A stretch of DNA of 64,000 nt from Prochlorococcus marinus str. MIT 0912 (GTDB lineage: Bacteria; Cyanobacteriota; Cyanobacteriia; PCC-6307; Cyanobiaceae). The notes under the pieces are model-generated. The model ran no database searches and had not been told where the DNA came from. It saw nothing but the letters and a program-made list of their open reading frames with translations. Positions 52,080 to 60,169 of the stretch are shown here, in pieces (within the stretch, counting starts at the first letter, position 1; each line of letters starts with the position of its first letter). A program made the position numbers and the translations under genes. Location of the stretch: contig NZ_CP114783.1 of NCBI RefSeq assembly GCF_027359595.1, positions 1,834,948-1,898,947 on the forward strand. Direction: 5' to 3'.

Positions 52080-52421
52080 ATGCCTTTCCAGAGCACAGTA
52101 GGTGACTATCAAACAGTCGCCACCCTGGAAACATTCGGCTTCTTACCGCCGATGACCCAGGACGAAATCTACGATCAAATCGCTTATATCATTGCTCAGG
52201 GTTGGAGCCCAGTTATTGAGCATGTTCAACCAAGTGGTTCAATGCAGACCTATTGGTCTTATTGGAAATTACCTTTCTTTGGTGAGAAAGATTTAAATTT
52301 GGTTGTTAGCGAGTTAGAAGCTTGCCATAGAGCATATCCTGACCATCATGTTCGTATCGTTGGATATGACGCATATACACAAAGTCAAGGTACTTGCTTT
52401 GTAGTTTTTCAAGGCCGCTAA
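52080..52421 (+). CDS. cbbS: RuBisCO small subunit
   Basis: Small subunit that caps the L8 core. The 113-residue chain has ETFGFLPPMTQDEIYDQIAY, YWSYWKLPFFGEKD and VRIVGYDAYTQSQGTCFVVF, with the usual order of strands. ATG 52080. A strong stem-loop follows it before csoS2. Confidence 0.97.
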   Translation: MPFQSTVGDYQTVATLETFGFLPPMTQDEIYDQIAYIIAQGWSPVIEHVQPSGSMQTYWSYWKLPFFGEKDLNLVVSELEACHRAYPDHHVRIVGYDAYTQSQGTCFVVFQGR

Positions 52422-52439
52422 ATATTAGGCTTTGATAAA

Positions 52440-52467
52440 ATTAGCCTCAAAATTTTTTGGGGCTAAT
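52440..52467 (+). promoter_or_regulatory. Strong intercistronic stem-loop between cbbS and csoS2
   Basis: ATTAGCCTCAAAA and TTTTGGGGCTAAT form a 13-bp stem (one G-T wobble) with a two-base TT turn, ending 52 bp before csoS2. The following CATTCTTT has few consecutive T residues, so it may be a leaky terminator or an mRNA-end stabiliser limiting csoS2 relative to RuBisCO. Confidence 0.7.
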
Positions 52468-52519
52468 CATTCTTTAGAGAATTTTAATTTATTTTTTGTA
52501 ACCTCTCCATTGGGTTGAT

Positions 52520-54907
52520 ATGGCAAAACAAACAAGTCGACAATTAGTTCTTGAACGCCGCCAGGCTCTAAGTCAAGGAGGTAAAAATGCTTCTGTTAAA
52601 GGCTCTACGGCTAATAGAGTGCGTTCTTCTGGTGATGCAAGAGCTACGAGGACAAATTCTGGTTTTGTGAAACCCAATAAATCTATGGCTAATTCAAATA
52701 ATTCTTCCTCTCAACCAAGTACAAGTAGTTTTCAATTAAGTACTTCTGGGAGCACAAGTAGTTCAAGATCATATAGAAGTTCTGTAGCACAACCAAGTCG
52801 ACAACTTGTTATTGCAAGAAGAGAAGCATTGTCACGTAGAGGAAAATCTGCCGATAACAGTAAAGATATAACTCGAGTTGATGTTGAGAGGAAAAAGGTT
52901 CAAAACGCTCCTTCTTATGACGCAAAAAAGGCTGAACATTGTTGTCCAGAATGTGAGCAAAAAGCTTTAGAGGAGACTAGTAATACAATTTCAAAGCCAG
53001 AAGTTAGCTTGAAATTAAATAAAAGAACAACTGATCACCGTTCAACTGTTAAAAGAAAAGCAATTACGAATTCAAGTAGAGCTTTTGTGCTGGCTCGAAG
53101 AGAAGCATTATCAAAGCACGGTAAATCTGCTGGGAAACAACCAACAACAGCTGCATCTGTTGCGAGGCAAGGTAATCCAGATCTAACAACTAAGGAAATA
53201 GCTCAAAGAGTAAGAGAACTTAAAAGTAAAACTGGTGCCACTGGATCAAAACGTACTTCAGTAACTCGACCTTGTGGTCCCAATAAAAATGGTGCAAAGC
53301 AAAATGCTAGTGCTCCTGATGCTCATTGGAAAGTAGGAATGAGTGAGACCGCAACTGGTCAGCTTGTTACTGGAACTCAAGCAAATAGATCTATAAAAAC
53401 TACTGGTAATGAAGCAAGTACTTGCCGTTCAATAACAGGTACTCAGTATCTTGGTTCAGAAGTTATTGATTCTTTCTGTAATGGTTCAAACACTCCTATA
53501 AGCCAGCCAGCAAAGGTAGGTGTTACAAATACAACTCATGGAAATTTAGTAACGGGTAACGAGGTTGGTAGATCAGAAAAAGTTACTGGTGATGAGCCTG
53601 GTACTTGTAAAAACCTTACTGGTACTGAATATATATCAGCTAATCAATCCAATCATTATTGCGGAGGAGTTAACCCTTCACCCTCAAAAATTGGCTATAG
53701 CCAAACTATTGATGGTCAGAAAGTCAGTGGAACTATGACAGGAAGGTCAGCTTTAGTTACAGGAAATGAAGCAGGATCAAATAAAGGTTTAACTGGCGAT
53801 CAGTATTTAGGTTCTGATCCACTACCTTCTGGTAGACCAGCAGAAAAGGTTGGCTCATTAACTACAATTCGTGGGAACGGAGTAACTGGCACTGATGTCT
53901 CTAGAAGAGAAAATGTTACTGGCAATGAGGCTGGTAGTTGTAAGAATGTGACGGGAGATGAGTATGTGGGATCTGGCCAATATGATGCTTTTTGTGGAAG
54001 TAAGCCTGCTCCTGATCCCGCAAAAGTTGGTCTGAGTGTTACGAATAAAACTCAACAAGTTAGTGGAACAATGACAGGTAGATCTCCTCTCGTAACAGGA
54101 GATGAACCTGGTACTTGTAAAGCAGTTACAGGTACACCCTATGCAGGATTAGATCAAGCAAATCAATGGTGTGATAATTCTGCGTCATCTGAGATAGAGG
54201 CTAGAACCCCAAGGCAACTTGGTACTCCTGCAGCAAGATTGACTGGTCAGCAGCCAGGTATAGGTGGGAAAATGACAGGTGCACATAAAGGTGCCTGTGA
54301 GCCTTTAACTGGAACTCCATATGTTGGCGGTGATCAATTGGTAGACAATTGTGGTTTATCAAATATTCCCGAAGGTTATGCTCAACAGGAAAATACTGAA
54401 AAAGCAGCTGCATGGACAAGTTTCAGCGTAAAATCTCCAGCGAGGCAAGCTCATATTCAAAATGAAATCAATGCAGGTGTCACAGGTACGAGCTACGAAG
54501 ATAGCTCAAGAATTACTGGCCCATTCGATATGGCTGCAAATAAAGTGACTGGTACTGAACAATTTCGCTTTGACAGAAAACCATCAAATACTCAGAATAA
54601 TAAAGTTGATCAAATAGTTAATGAAGAAGCTAAGCAACGCCCAACCTCACAAATAACAGGAGAAGGACAATCTGCAGGATTGAATATAACTGGTGATGAT
54701 TGGGCTAGAGGAGAACATGTCACTGGAACAGAAGGTGCATCTGCTAAGCGTAGAAATCCTTCACGTCCAGGACCAATGAGTGCAATGAAAGCATCTGAAT
54801 TAAAGAGAAACGAAGAAGTTCCTGAACCAGATTTTCTAATCACTGGTTCTAGTGGTAACACAAGGGATGGTCAACTGGTTACTTTCTCTGGTGGAGCAAG
54901 AGGTTAA
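52520..54907 (+). CDS. csoS2: Carboxysome scaffold protein CsoS2
   Basis: Intrinsically disordered scaffold that gathers RuBisCO and shell. The 795-residue chain has an N-terminal domain with three to four short basic repeats for RuBisCO binding (SRQLVLERRQALSQGGK, RQLVIARREALSRRGKSA, RAFVLARREALSKHGKSAG). A middle region (about 270-610) has five clear repeats with K-V-G-x-S...V-T-G-T and C-K-x-x-T-G-T-x-Y motifs and one degenerate copy. A C-terminal domain (about 640-795) also contains I-T-G and V-T-G repeats. The frame is uninterrupted, so only the long form is predicted. ATG 52520. Confidence 0.97.
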   Translation: MAKQTSRQLVLERRQALSQGGKNASVKGSTANRVRSSGDARATRTNSGFVKPNKSMANSNNSSSQPSTSSFQLSTSGSTSSSRSYRSSVAQPSRQLVIARREALSRRGKSADNSKDITRVDVERKKVQNAPSYDAKKAEHCCPECEQKALEETSNTISKPEVSLKLNKRTTDHRSTVKRKAITNSSRAFVLARREALSKHGKSAGKQPTTAASVARQGNPDLTTKEIAQRVRELKSKTGATGSKRTSVTRPCGPNKNGAKQNASAPDAHWKVGMSETATGQLVTGTQANRSIKTTGNEASTCRSITGTQYLGSEVIDSFCNGSNTPISQPAKVGVTNTTHGNLVTGNEVGRSEKVTGDEPGTCKNLTGTEYISANQSNHYCGGVNPSPSKIGYSQTIDGQKVSGTMTGRSALVTGNEAGSNKGLTGDQYLGSDPLPSGRPAEKVGSLTTIRGNGVTGTDVSRRENVTGNEAGSCKNVTGDEYVGSGQYDAFCGSKPAPDPAKVGLSVTNKTQQVSGTMTGRSPLVTGDEPGTCKAVTGTPYAGLDQANQWCDNSASSEIEARTPRQLGTPAARLTGQQPGIGGKMTGAHKGACEPLTGTPYVGGDQLVDNCGLSNIPEGYAQQENTEKAAAWTSFSVKSPARQAHIQNEINAGVTGTSYEDSSRITGPFDMAANKVTGTEQFRFDRKPSNTQNNKVDQIVNEEAKQRPTSQITGEGQSAGLNITGDDWARGEHVTGTEGASAKRRNPSRPGPMSAMKASELKRNEEVPEPDFLITGSSGNTRDGQLVTFSGGARG

Positions 54908-54914
54908 ATAGTCG

Positions 54915-56474
54915 ATGGCCTATCGTAATTTGGCCAAGAAATCTCTTCGTGGGCCAACAGCTCCTATGAAGAGATTTGTCGACCTAGAAAATCAGGGCTT
55001 GAATTCTGAAGTAATTAAGACTACTAATTCTTTCTCTGATGAAATAAAAACCATTAGCTCTTTCTCCAAGGATCATCCATTAACCAACTCTCAAGAAAAT
55101 CAGAAGTTAAATCAATATGAAAAAAAGGTTAAAGGTCGATTTGATAATATTGTCCCTCTTTTAAAAAGAGTCTCTAGTCTTCAAAATGATTTGAATTTTG
55201 TAGAAAGAGCTCAAAATTTATGTCTCTCGGAATTAGGTTATGAATTACCACTGCACATACTTGAAAAGGCTTGGGTTGGAAGTGTTGACATAAGTGCCTT
55301 GTTTGCATGGTGTGTTTTTCAATCACACCAATTGACGAGTAATGAATTTTTTGATTCAGATCCACTAGAGGGATCTGGAAACAGTCAATATGCTAAATCT
55401 TTCCAGTCTTTCCTATATCAATGTGGCTTTCATCTTTTAGATATAACTCCTTGTGCCGATGGTCGATTAGCTCATGCTATTTCTTATGCATTACGTATAC
55501 CTTTTAGTTCTGTCAGGAGGCGTTCTCATGCAGGTGCATTATTTGATATTGAAAAAACAGTTAACCGTTGGGTTAAAACTGAACATAGTAGATATAGAGA
55601 GTCAATTCCTAATGCTGCAACTGAGCCAACAAGATATTTAAAATCAGTAATCTATCATTTTAGTTCTGTTGACCCTACACACCAAGGATGTGCTGCTCAT
55701 GGTAGTAATGATGAGTTAGCAGCATCAGAGGGCTTACAGAGATTATTAGATTTTAGGGAAGCAGTCGAAAATAGTTTTTGCTGCGGTGCATCCGTTGATT
55801 TGCTTTTAATTGGTATTGACACAGATACAGACGCGATAAGAGTTCATACGCCTTCGAAAACTAATGAAGTTGATTTGAAATCATGGGTTTGTACAAATGA
55901 AATATACAAAGAGACTCAATTTTTAAAAGCTGAAGAGGCTCTTCAAAAAATTCAAGAAAATATCAAAGGTGTTTGCCCTGGAGAAACAGATCCAAATATG
56001 GTTATGTTTATTACCAAACTCATTTCAAATAATATTTCTCAAATTGATTATGTGAAGAATTTTCATTCCGGAAGCTACCAAGATGCAGGGCATGCTGAGA
56101 GGTTTATTGGTGTAGGTATTGGTTTTAAAGAAGTTCATTTAAGGAATCTTACTTATTTTGCTCATTTGGAGACTGTTGAACAAGGAGCTCCTGATCTCGA
56201 CGTCGGAGTGAAAATTTTTACAGGTCTCAATATCTCGAGAAGTTTACCAATCCCTATTGTCATTCGCTTTGATTACTCAGGTAGTGTCCCTCATGCTAGA
56301 AATAGAGCATTATCTGATTGTCATAGAATTAATGAGGCTATTAAGTCTCGTTATCGAGATTTAATAGATAATGGTTCACTTCACACATTTCTTACTATTC
56401 GAGATCGAGATAAAAAGGCTCCTGCAGAAGTTGTAGGTTCTTCCCTCGATCCAGTCACTCAGGAGGCTCACTAA
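54915..56474 (+). CDS. csoSCA: Carboxysomal carbonic anhydrase CsoSCA (CsoS3)
   Basis: Beta-type carbonic anhydrase that turns bicarbonate into CO2 inside the carboxysome. The 519-residue protein has a disordered N-terminus (about 1-75), and the zinc ligands appear as Cys in PCADGRLAHAI (about 179), His in GCAAHGSNDELAAS (about 258), and Cys in NSFCCGASVDL (about 286-287), with the Asp-Arg pair in the first motif. It follows csoS2 by 7 bp and its stop (TAA) touches the csoS4A start. Confidence 0.96.
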   Translation: MAYRNLAKKSLRGPTAPMKRFVDLENQGLNSEVIKTTNSFSDEIKTISSFSKDHPLTNSQENQKLNQYEKKVKGRFDNIVPLLKRVSSLQNDLNFVERAQNLCLSELGYELPLHILEKAWVGSVDISALFAWCVFQSHQLTSNEFFDSDPLEGSGNSQYAKSFQSFLYQCGFHLLDITPCADGRLAHAISYALRIPFSSVRRRSHAGALFDIEKTVNRWVKTEHSRYRESIPNAATEPTRYLKSVIYHFSSVDPTHQGCAAHGSNDELAASEGLQRLLDFREAVENSFCCGASVDLLLIGIDTDTDAIRVHTPSKTNEVDLKSWVCTNEIYKETQFLKAEEALQKIQENIKGVCPGETDPNMVMFITKLISNNISQIDYVKNFHSGSYQDAGHAERFIGVGIGFKEVHLRNLTYFAHLETVEQGAPDLDVGVKIFTGLNISRSLPIPIVIRFDYSGSVPHARNRALSDCHRINEAIKSRYRDLIDNGSLHTFLTIRDRDKKAPAEVVGSSLDPVTQEAH

Positions 56475-56750
56475 ATGCTCATTTGTAAAGTTCTCAAACC
56501 ACTTGTCTCAACTAATCGTATTCCAGGCTTTGAACATAAGCATTTACAGGTTGTATTAGACGGTAGCTCAAAAAAAGTTGCTGTTGATGCTGTTGGATGT
56601 AAACCAGATGATTGGGTGATATGTGTAGGAAGTTCTGCCGCTCGCGAAGCTGCTGGAAGTAAGTCTTATCCAAGTGATTTAACCATTGTTGGGATTATTG
56701 ATCATTGGGATCCAGAGACTCAACAACAGATTCCAGGAGGAGCAAAATAA
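56475..56750 (+). CDS. csoS4A: Carboxysome vertex pentamer CsoS4A
   Basis: Pentameric protein capping the icosahedral vertices. The 91-residue chain has KVLKPLVSTNRIPGFEHK and the late DWVICVGSSAAREAAG and SDLTIVGIIDHWDPET motif of the CcmL/EutN family. ATG 56475 follows the csoSCA TAA directly, and its TAA overlaps the csoS4B ATG (TAATG), indicating coupled translation. Confidence 0.96.
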   Translation: MLICKVLKPLVSTNRIPGFEHKHLQVVLDGSSKKVAVDAVGCKPDDWVICVGSSAAREAAGSKSYPSDLTIVGIIDHWDPETQQQIPGGAK

Positions 56751-57001
56751 TGGAGATCATGCAAGTTATGGGACGGTTGGTATGTTCGCAGAGAGTGGAA
56801 GGTTTAGGACATATGCATTTAAGAATATTGTGCAATAACAAAGGTAAAAGACTTGTGGCTGTTGACCCTGTCGGTGCGCGAGAAGGTAATTGGGTTTTTA
56901 CCGCAACAGGAACCGCTGCGAGGTGGGGATGTCCAAACCCAAATATTCAAACTGATTTAACCATTGGTGGGATTATTGATAATTGGTCACCTGATGATTA
57001 G
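56750..57001 (+). CDS. csoS4B: Carboxysome vertex pentamer CsoS4B
   Basis: Second vertex protein, 83 residues. Start is taken at ATG 56750, within the csoS4A stop (TAATG), giving MEIMQVMGRLVCSQRVEGLG; an in-frame ATG 45 bases upstream is inside csoS4A and is not typical. The VFTATGTAARWGCPN and SDLTI-like TDLTIGGIIDNWSPDD motifs identify the family. Confidence 0.95.
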   Translation: MEIMQVMGRLVCSQRVEGLGHMHLRILCNNKGKRLVAVDPVGAREGNWVFTATGTAARWGCPNPNIQTDLTIGGIIDNWSPDD

Positions 57002-57046
57002 TTTAAGCACTATTCAATAAAGCTTAATTTTATAAATTCTTAAACT

Positions 57047-57595
57047 ATGACTAACTCTTCAAATCGTCGACAAAAAAGTAGTAATAAAACTATTAAGCCT
57101 AAAGATCAAGTAGTTGATATTACTCCTATCAATTCAACTACTCAAACAAAAACTTCTTCGAAGATACAGTCTTCCTCAACCGGTAAAACATCTAGTACTA
57201 AAAATATTCCTAGCGCTAAAAATCTATCTAATGGCTCTAGAGGTGCTGCTTCAACTAAAAAACCAATCGGAAACGATAAAGGTTTTGAGAGTAATTCAAG
57301 CTCTGGTATTGCATTAGGAATGATAGAGACTCGTGGATTGGTACCAGCAATTGAAGCGGCCGATGCAATGACAAAAGCTGCGGAAGTTAATTTGATCGTT
57401 AAGGAACTAGTTGGTGGAGGATATGTAACAGTAATGGTTCGTGGTGAGACTGGTGCTGTAAATGCTTCTGTGAGAGCAGGTGCTGATGCTTGTGAGCGAG
57501 TCGGGGATGGATTAGTTGCTGCGCACATAATTGCTCGACCTCATATTGAGGTCGAGCCAGCATTGAAGGGAAGTGGAGCGAAAAGGAGAAGCTGA
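57047..57595 (+). CDS. csoS1E: Shell protein CsoS1E with long disordered N-terminal extension
   Basis: A 182-residue protein whose C-terminal about 95 residues form a BMC domain nearly identical to CsoS1 (GIALGMIETRGLVPAIEAAD, VRGETGAVNASVRAGADACE). About 85 residues at the N-terminus are Ser/Thr/Lys/Asn-rich and disordered, unlike CsoS1. The extension could bind cargo or the lumen face of the shell. csoS1E-like genes occur in part of the marine alpha-cyanobacteria; the name is applied on that basis. ATG 57047. Confidence 0.88.
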   Translation: MTNSSNRRQKSSNKTIKPKDQVVDITPINSTTQTKTSSKIQSSSTGKTSSTKNIPSAKNLSNGSRGAASTKKPIGNDKGFESNSSSGIALGMIETRGLVPAIEAADAMTKAAEVNLIVKELVGGGYVTVMVRGETGAVNASVRAGADACERVGDGLVAAHIIARPHIEVEPALKGSGAKRRS

Positions 57596-57670
57596 TTAAT
57601 TTTTAATTTACAAAGTATTTCTTCAATCAATTCACGATGTAGTAGCTTTTACAAAAGATAAGTTTTTATC

Positions 57671-57934
57671 ATGGAAGGGTGGAGGCAAAAAAAAAGACCA
57701 GAGTGTCTTGAAAAAAGATTTGAATTTCAATCTTATGAAAAAAATAGAGATTTTCTTGATGCGTTAGGTGATTTTTGCGAGAAGGTTAATCGCTTTCCAG
57801 ATATAAGTTTCGGGAAGACTTATGCAAATATCACTATCAGACCTTTAGAAAATAAGGAGAAAGAGGAAATATCAAAAGATGACCATGATTTCGCAAGTAA
57901 AATAGATTTTTTAAATAAACAGGAAGAGAATTAA
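57671..57934 (+). CDS. acRAF-like (pterin carbinolamine dehydratase-fold) carboxysome accessory protein
   Basis: An 87-residue protein with PCD-like pattern, KRFEFQSYEKNRDFLDALG at the start and FPDISFGKTYANITIRPL in the middle. Genes of this small PCD-like family at the end of alpha-carboxysome operons encode acRAF, a RuBisCO assembly factor, and the place here matches. The classical PCD catalytic histidines (H-H-P) are replaced by other residues (RFPDIS), so dehydratase activity is unlikely. ATG 57671. Confidence 0.78.
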   Translation: MEGWRQKKRPECLEKRFEFQSYEKNRDFLDALGDFCEKVNRFPDISFGKTYANITIRPLENKEKEEISKDDHDFASKIDFLNKQEEN

Positions 57935-58161
57935 TCATCCTCTTTTGGTTGTTCTAGATCCCTTTTGATTAATGCCATTAGATAGGAGGGGGTTTTATAT
58001 CTTCCAGGCAAACATCTATTAAGAGTCTCTAAGTGGCTCCAACAAACTGTCCTTTGAATTTGATCAGGGGTACGTCCTTGTTGCAAAAGCCTCCTAAGTG
58101 CTTTGCAGTAAAGAGGGTACCCTGCTTCTAGTTCGCCAATAGTCAACTTGGCAGTGGACAT
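57931..58161 (-). CDS. DUF3136 family small protein
   Basis: A 76-residue protein (TIGELEAGYPLYCKALRRLL, then TVCWSHLETLNRCLPGRYKT), which I match to the marine-cyanobacterial DUF3136 family by these motifs. Helical, two cysteines, function unknown. It is on the opposite strand and overlaps the acRAF-like gene's end by 4 bp. ATG 58159-58161. Confidence 0.7.
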   Translation of the reverse strand: MSTAKLTIGELEAGYPLYCKALRRLLQQGRTPDQIQRTVCWSHLETLNRCLPGRYKTPSYLMALIKRDLEQPKEDD

Positions 58162-58247
58162 TGTTTATTGCGAATCAACTATTAATTTAGACAATAATGG
58201 GGTCAATTAGCAAAGTGGCAAGGATCTATTTAGTCACAATGTTGTTT

Positions 58248-58655
58248 TTACTCTTTGTTTCCTAACCAAGCAATGCAATCTATTTCAATTTTTCCACCTT
58301 TGGGAAGATTTGATACTTCAACGCATGCTCTTGCGGGACTTACTGTTTGGCTAAAAGTTTCTGCATAAATTAAATTTACTTTTGCGAAATCATTTAAATC
58401 AGTCAAATAAATAGTTGTTCTAATAACGTTTGAACTTTTTCCTCCAGCTGCTTTGATTACAGCCATCAAATTTTTTAGAACTTGTCTGGTTTCTTCTTCT
58501 ATATTTCCATTCCCGATCATTTCACCAGTTGAGGGGTCTAAAGCAATTTGTCCTGAGCAATACAAAAAGTTCTCTACCAAAACAGCTTGGTTGTAAGGTC
58601 CAACGGGTTTGGGTGCAGCTTTTGTTTCGATTGGTTCTATCGCTGTACTTTTCAT
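58248..58655 (-). CDS. RidA/YjgF family reactive-intermediate deaminase
   Basis: Trimeric enzyme that hydrolyses reactive imine/enamine products of amino-acid metabolism. The 135-residue protein has AAPKPVGPYNQAVLVENFLY, SGQIALDPSTGEMI, the Arg and Cys/Asn in RACVEVSNLPKGGKIEIDCI (R-A, the catalytic Arg, about 112). N-terminal extension of about 15 residues is polar. Length is normal. ATG 58653-58655. Confidence 0.93.
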   Translation of the reverse strand: MKSTAIEPIETKAAPKPVGPYNQAVLVENFLYCSGQIALDPSTGEMIGNGNIEEETRQVLKNLMAVIKAAGGKSSNVIRTTIYLTDLNDFAKVNLIYAETFSQTVSPARACVEVSNLPKGGKIEIDCIAWLGNKE

Positions 58656-58700
58656 GAATAATGAGTCTTGAATTAAGGGGTTTGCTACACAAGTTGGAAT

Positions 58701-59456
58701 TTAACATTTCCAGCTATCTTTGTGTCTTCTTAGCATTGTAAATTTATCGATATTTTCTGCTCTTAAAAATAAATTTGTTTTTCTTTCTTCTGAAAGTGTT
58801 GATGGGAGACTAGTCATTCCCTTCTGAAGTTTATTTTGAATAAGCTTTAATCTTTCAATAATAGAAAGATTTGTTGGCTCTAATGTTAAGGCCCATTTTA
58901 AGTTGTTTTCTGTATACTCATGTGCTGGGTATATTTTAGTGCTTTTTGGAAGGGAATTAAGTTTACATAAACTTTCAAACATCTGAGTTGGAGTACCTTC
59001 TAGGAGTCGACCACAACCTCCACTAAATAATGTGTCTCCAGGGAACAATATATTATATTTAGTAGCTTCTTTTGATATGTAAAAAGCTATATGATTAATG
59101 GTGTGACCGTTGACTTCTATAACTTTAATTTCACTATCCATTAAATGGAAAACATCATTATCTCCAACTGAGAATGTTTGAAAAGGGATTCTTTTTAGTT
59201 CTTTTTTTGATGCAACTACCTTTGCTTGAGGCCATCTTTTGATTAACTTTTGTGTTCCACCAATATGGTCATCATGATGATGAGTTTGAAGGATAGCTTT
59301 TAAGGATAGATTTTTTTCTAAAAGCCATTTTTCTACTGGCTCCGATATGGAGGGATCTACTACTACTGCATTGCAATTGTGGACCCATACCCATACGATA
59401 TTGTCCTGTAAGACAGTAATTGGGTAAATAGTGAATTCGCTTTTTTTCTCTAACAT
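58701..59456 (-). CDS. gloB: Hydroxyacylglutathione hydrolase (glyoxalase II)
   Basis: Zinc metallo-beta-lactamase-fold hydrolase that converts S-lactoylglutathione to lactate and glutathione, detoxifying methylglyoxal. The signature THHHDDHIGGTQKL (T-H-x-H-x-D-H) is at about residue 57, INHIAFYISKEATKYNILFP, the metal-binding D in FPGDTLFSGGCGR, and the late H in IYPAHEYTENNL. Length about 251 residues is standard. ATG 59454-59456. Confidence 0.94.
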   Translation of the reverse strand: MLEKKSEFTIYPITVLQDNIVWVWVHNCNAVVVDPSISEPVEKWLLEKNLSLKAILQTHHHDDHIGGTQKLIKRWPQAKVVASKKELKRIPFQTFSVGDNDVFHLMDSEIKVIEVNGHTINHIAFYISKEATKYNILFPGDTLFSGGCGRLLEGTPTQMFESLCKLNSLPKSTKIYPAHEYTENNLKWALTLEPTNLSIIERLKLIQNKLQKGMTSLPSTLSEERKTNLFLRAENIDKFTMLRRHKDSWKC

Positions 59457-59506
59457 TGTTTATTTAGGTAATGGAATAGTTAGAATCCACTTCAATAGTT
59501 TCTGAC

Positions 59507-60169
59507 ATGTTTACTGTTGCTTTAGCTAAAGGTGCTTTGTTGCGAGAATCAGTCTCAATGTTTTCTAACGTTGGACTTGATTTCTCTGCCGTTTTAGAAG
59601 ATAGCAATCGGCAATTAATGGTTCCGTCAGTTTGTGGCCGTGCCAAAGCCCTTTTAGTTCGGAACAGTGATGTTCCTGTATACGTATCTTATGGTCAGGC
59701 GCAACTAGGAATAGTGGGTTTTGATGTATTACAAGAGCAGAAATTACAAGTATCGAATTTAGTAGATCTTGGGTTTGGAGAGTGCCATATGTCTGTAGCA
59801 GTTAAGTCAAGCAGTGGTTATTTGAGTGCTTCTGACTTGCCACCAAATTGCCGCGTGGCAAGTAAATTCACGAACTGCGCAAAGAATTTTTTTGATCAAA
59901 TTGATTTGCCCGTTCAATTGGTACATTTGAGTGGATCTGTTGAGCTAGGCCCCATTACAGGTATGGCTGAAGCAATCGTTGATTTAGTCGCAACTGGTCG
60001 TACTCTTAGAGATAATGGTCTTGTTGAAATTGAAGAACTTTTTAAATCAAGTGCTCGCCTTGTTGGGCACCCACTATCTCTAAGACTTGATAAAGGGCCC
60101 CTTCAAGAAATTATTGACTCAATTCAAATCCAATCTCAGACCAACCTCTTTTCTGATGGCAAAAAATGA
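59507..60169 (+). CDS. hisG: ATP phosphoribosyltransferase, short form
   Basis: First enzyme of histidine synthesis. The 220-residue protein lacks the C-terminal regulatory domain, so it is the short form and should work with HisZ, whose gene is not in this window. Motifs: [40 protein letters not shown], and the phosphate-binding [20 protein letters not shown]. Start ATG 59507; its end overlaps the ABC transporter start by 14 bp. Confidence 0.95.
   Translation: MFTVALAKGALLRESVSMFSNVGLDFSAVLEDSNRQLMVPSVCGRAKALLVRNSDVPVYVSYGQAQLGIVGFDVLQEQKLQVSNLVDLGFGECHMSVAVKSSSGYLSASDLPPNCRVASKFTNCAKNFFDQIDLPVQLVHLSGSVELGPITGMAEAIVDLVATGRTLRDNGLVEIEELFKSSARLVGHPLSLRLDKGPLQEIIDSIQIQSQTNLFSDGKK

Noticed and set aside
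53330..54360. Regular near-repeats resembling a repeat array
   Set aside because: They encode the degenerate peptide repeats of CsoS2 in frame and vary at synonymous positions; they are not a CRISPR or DNA repeat array.
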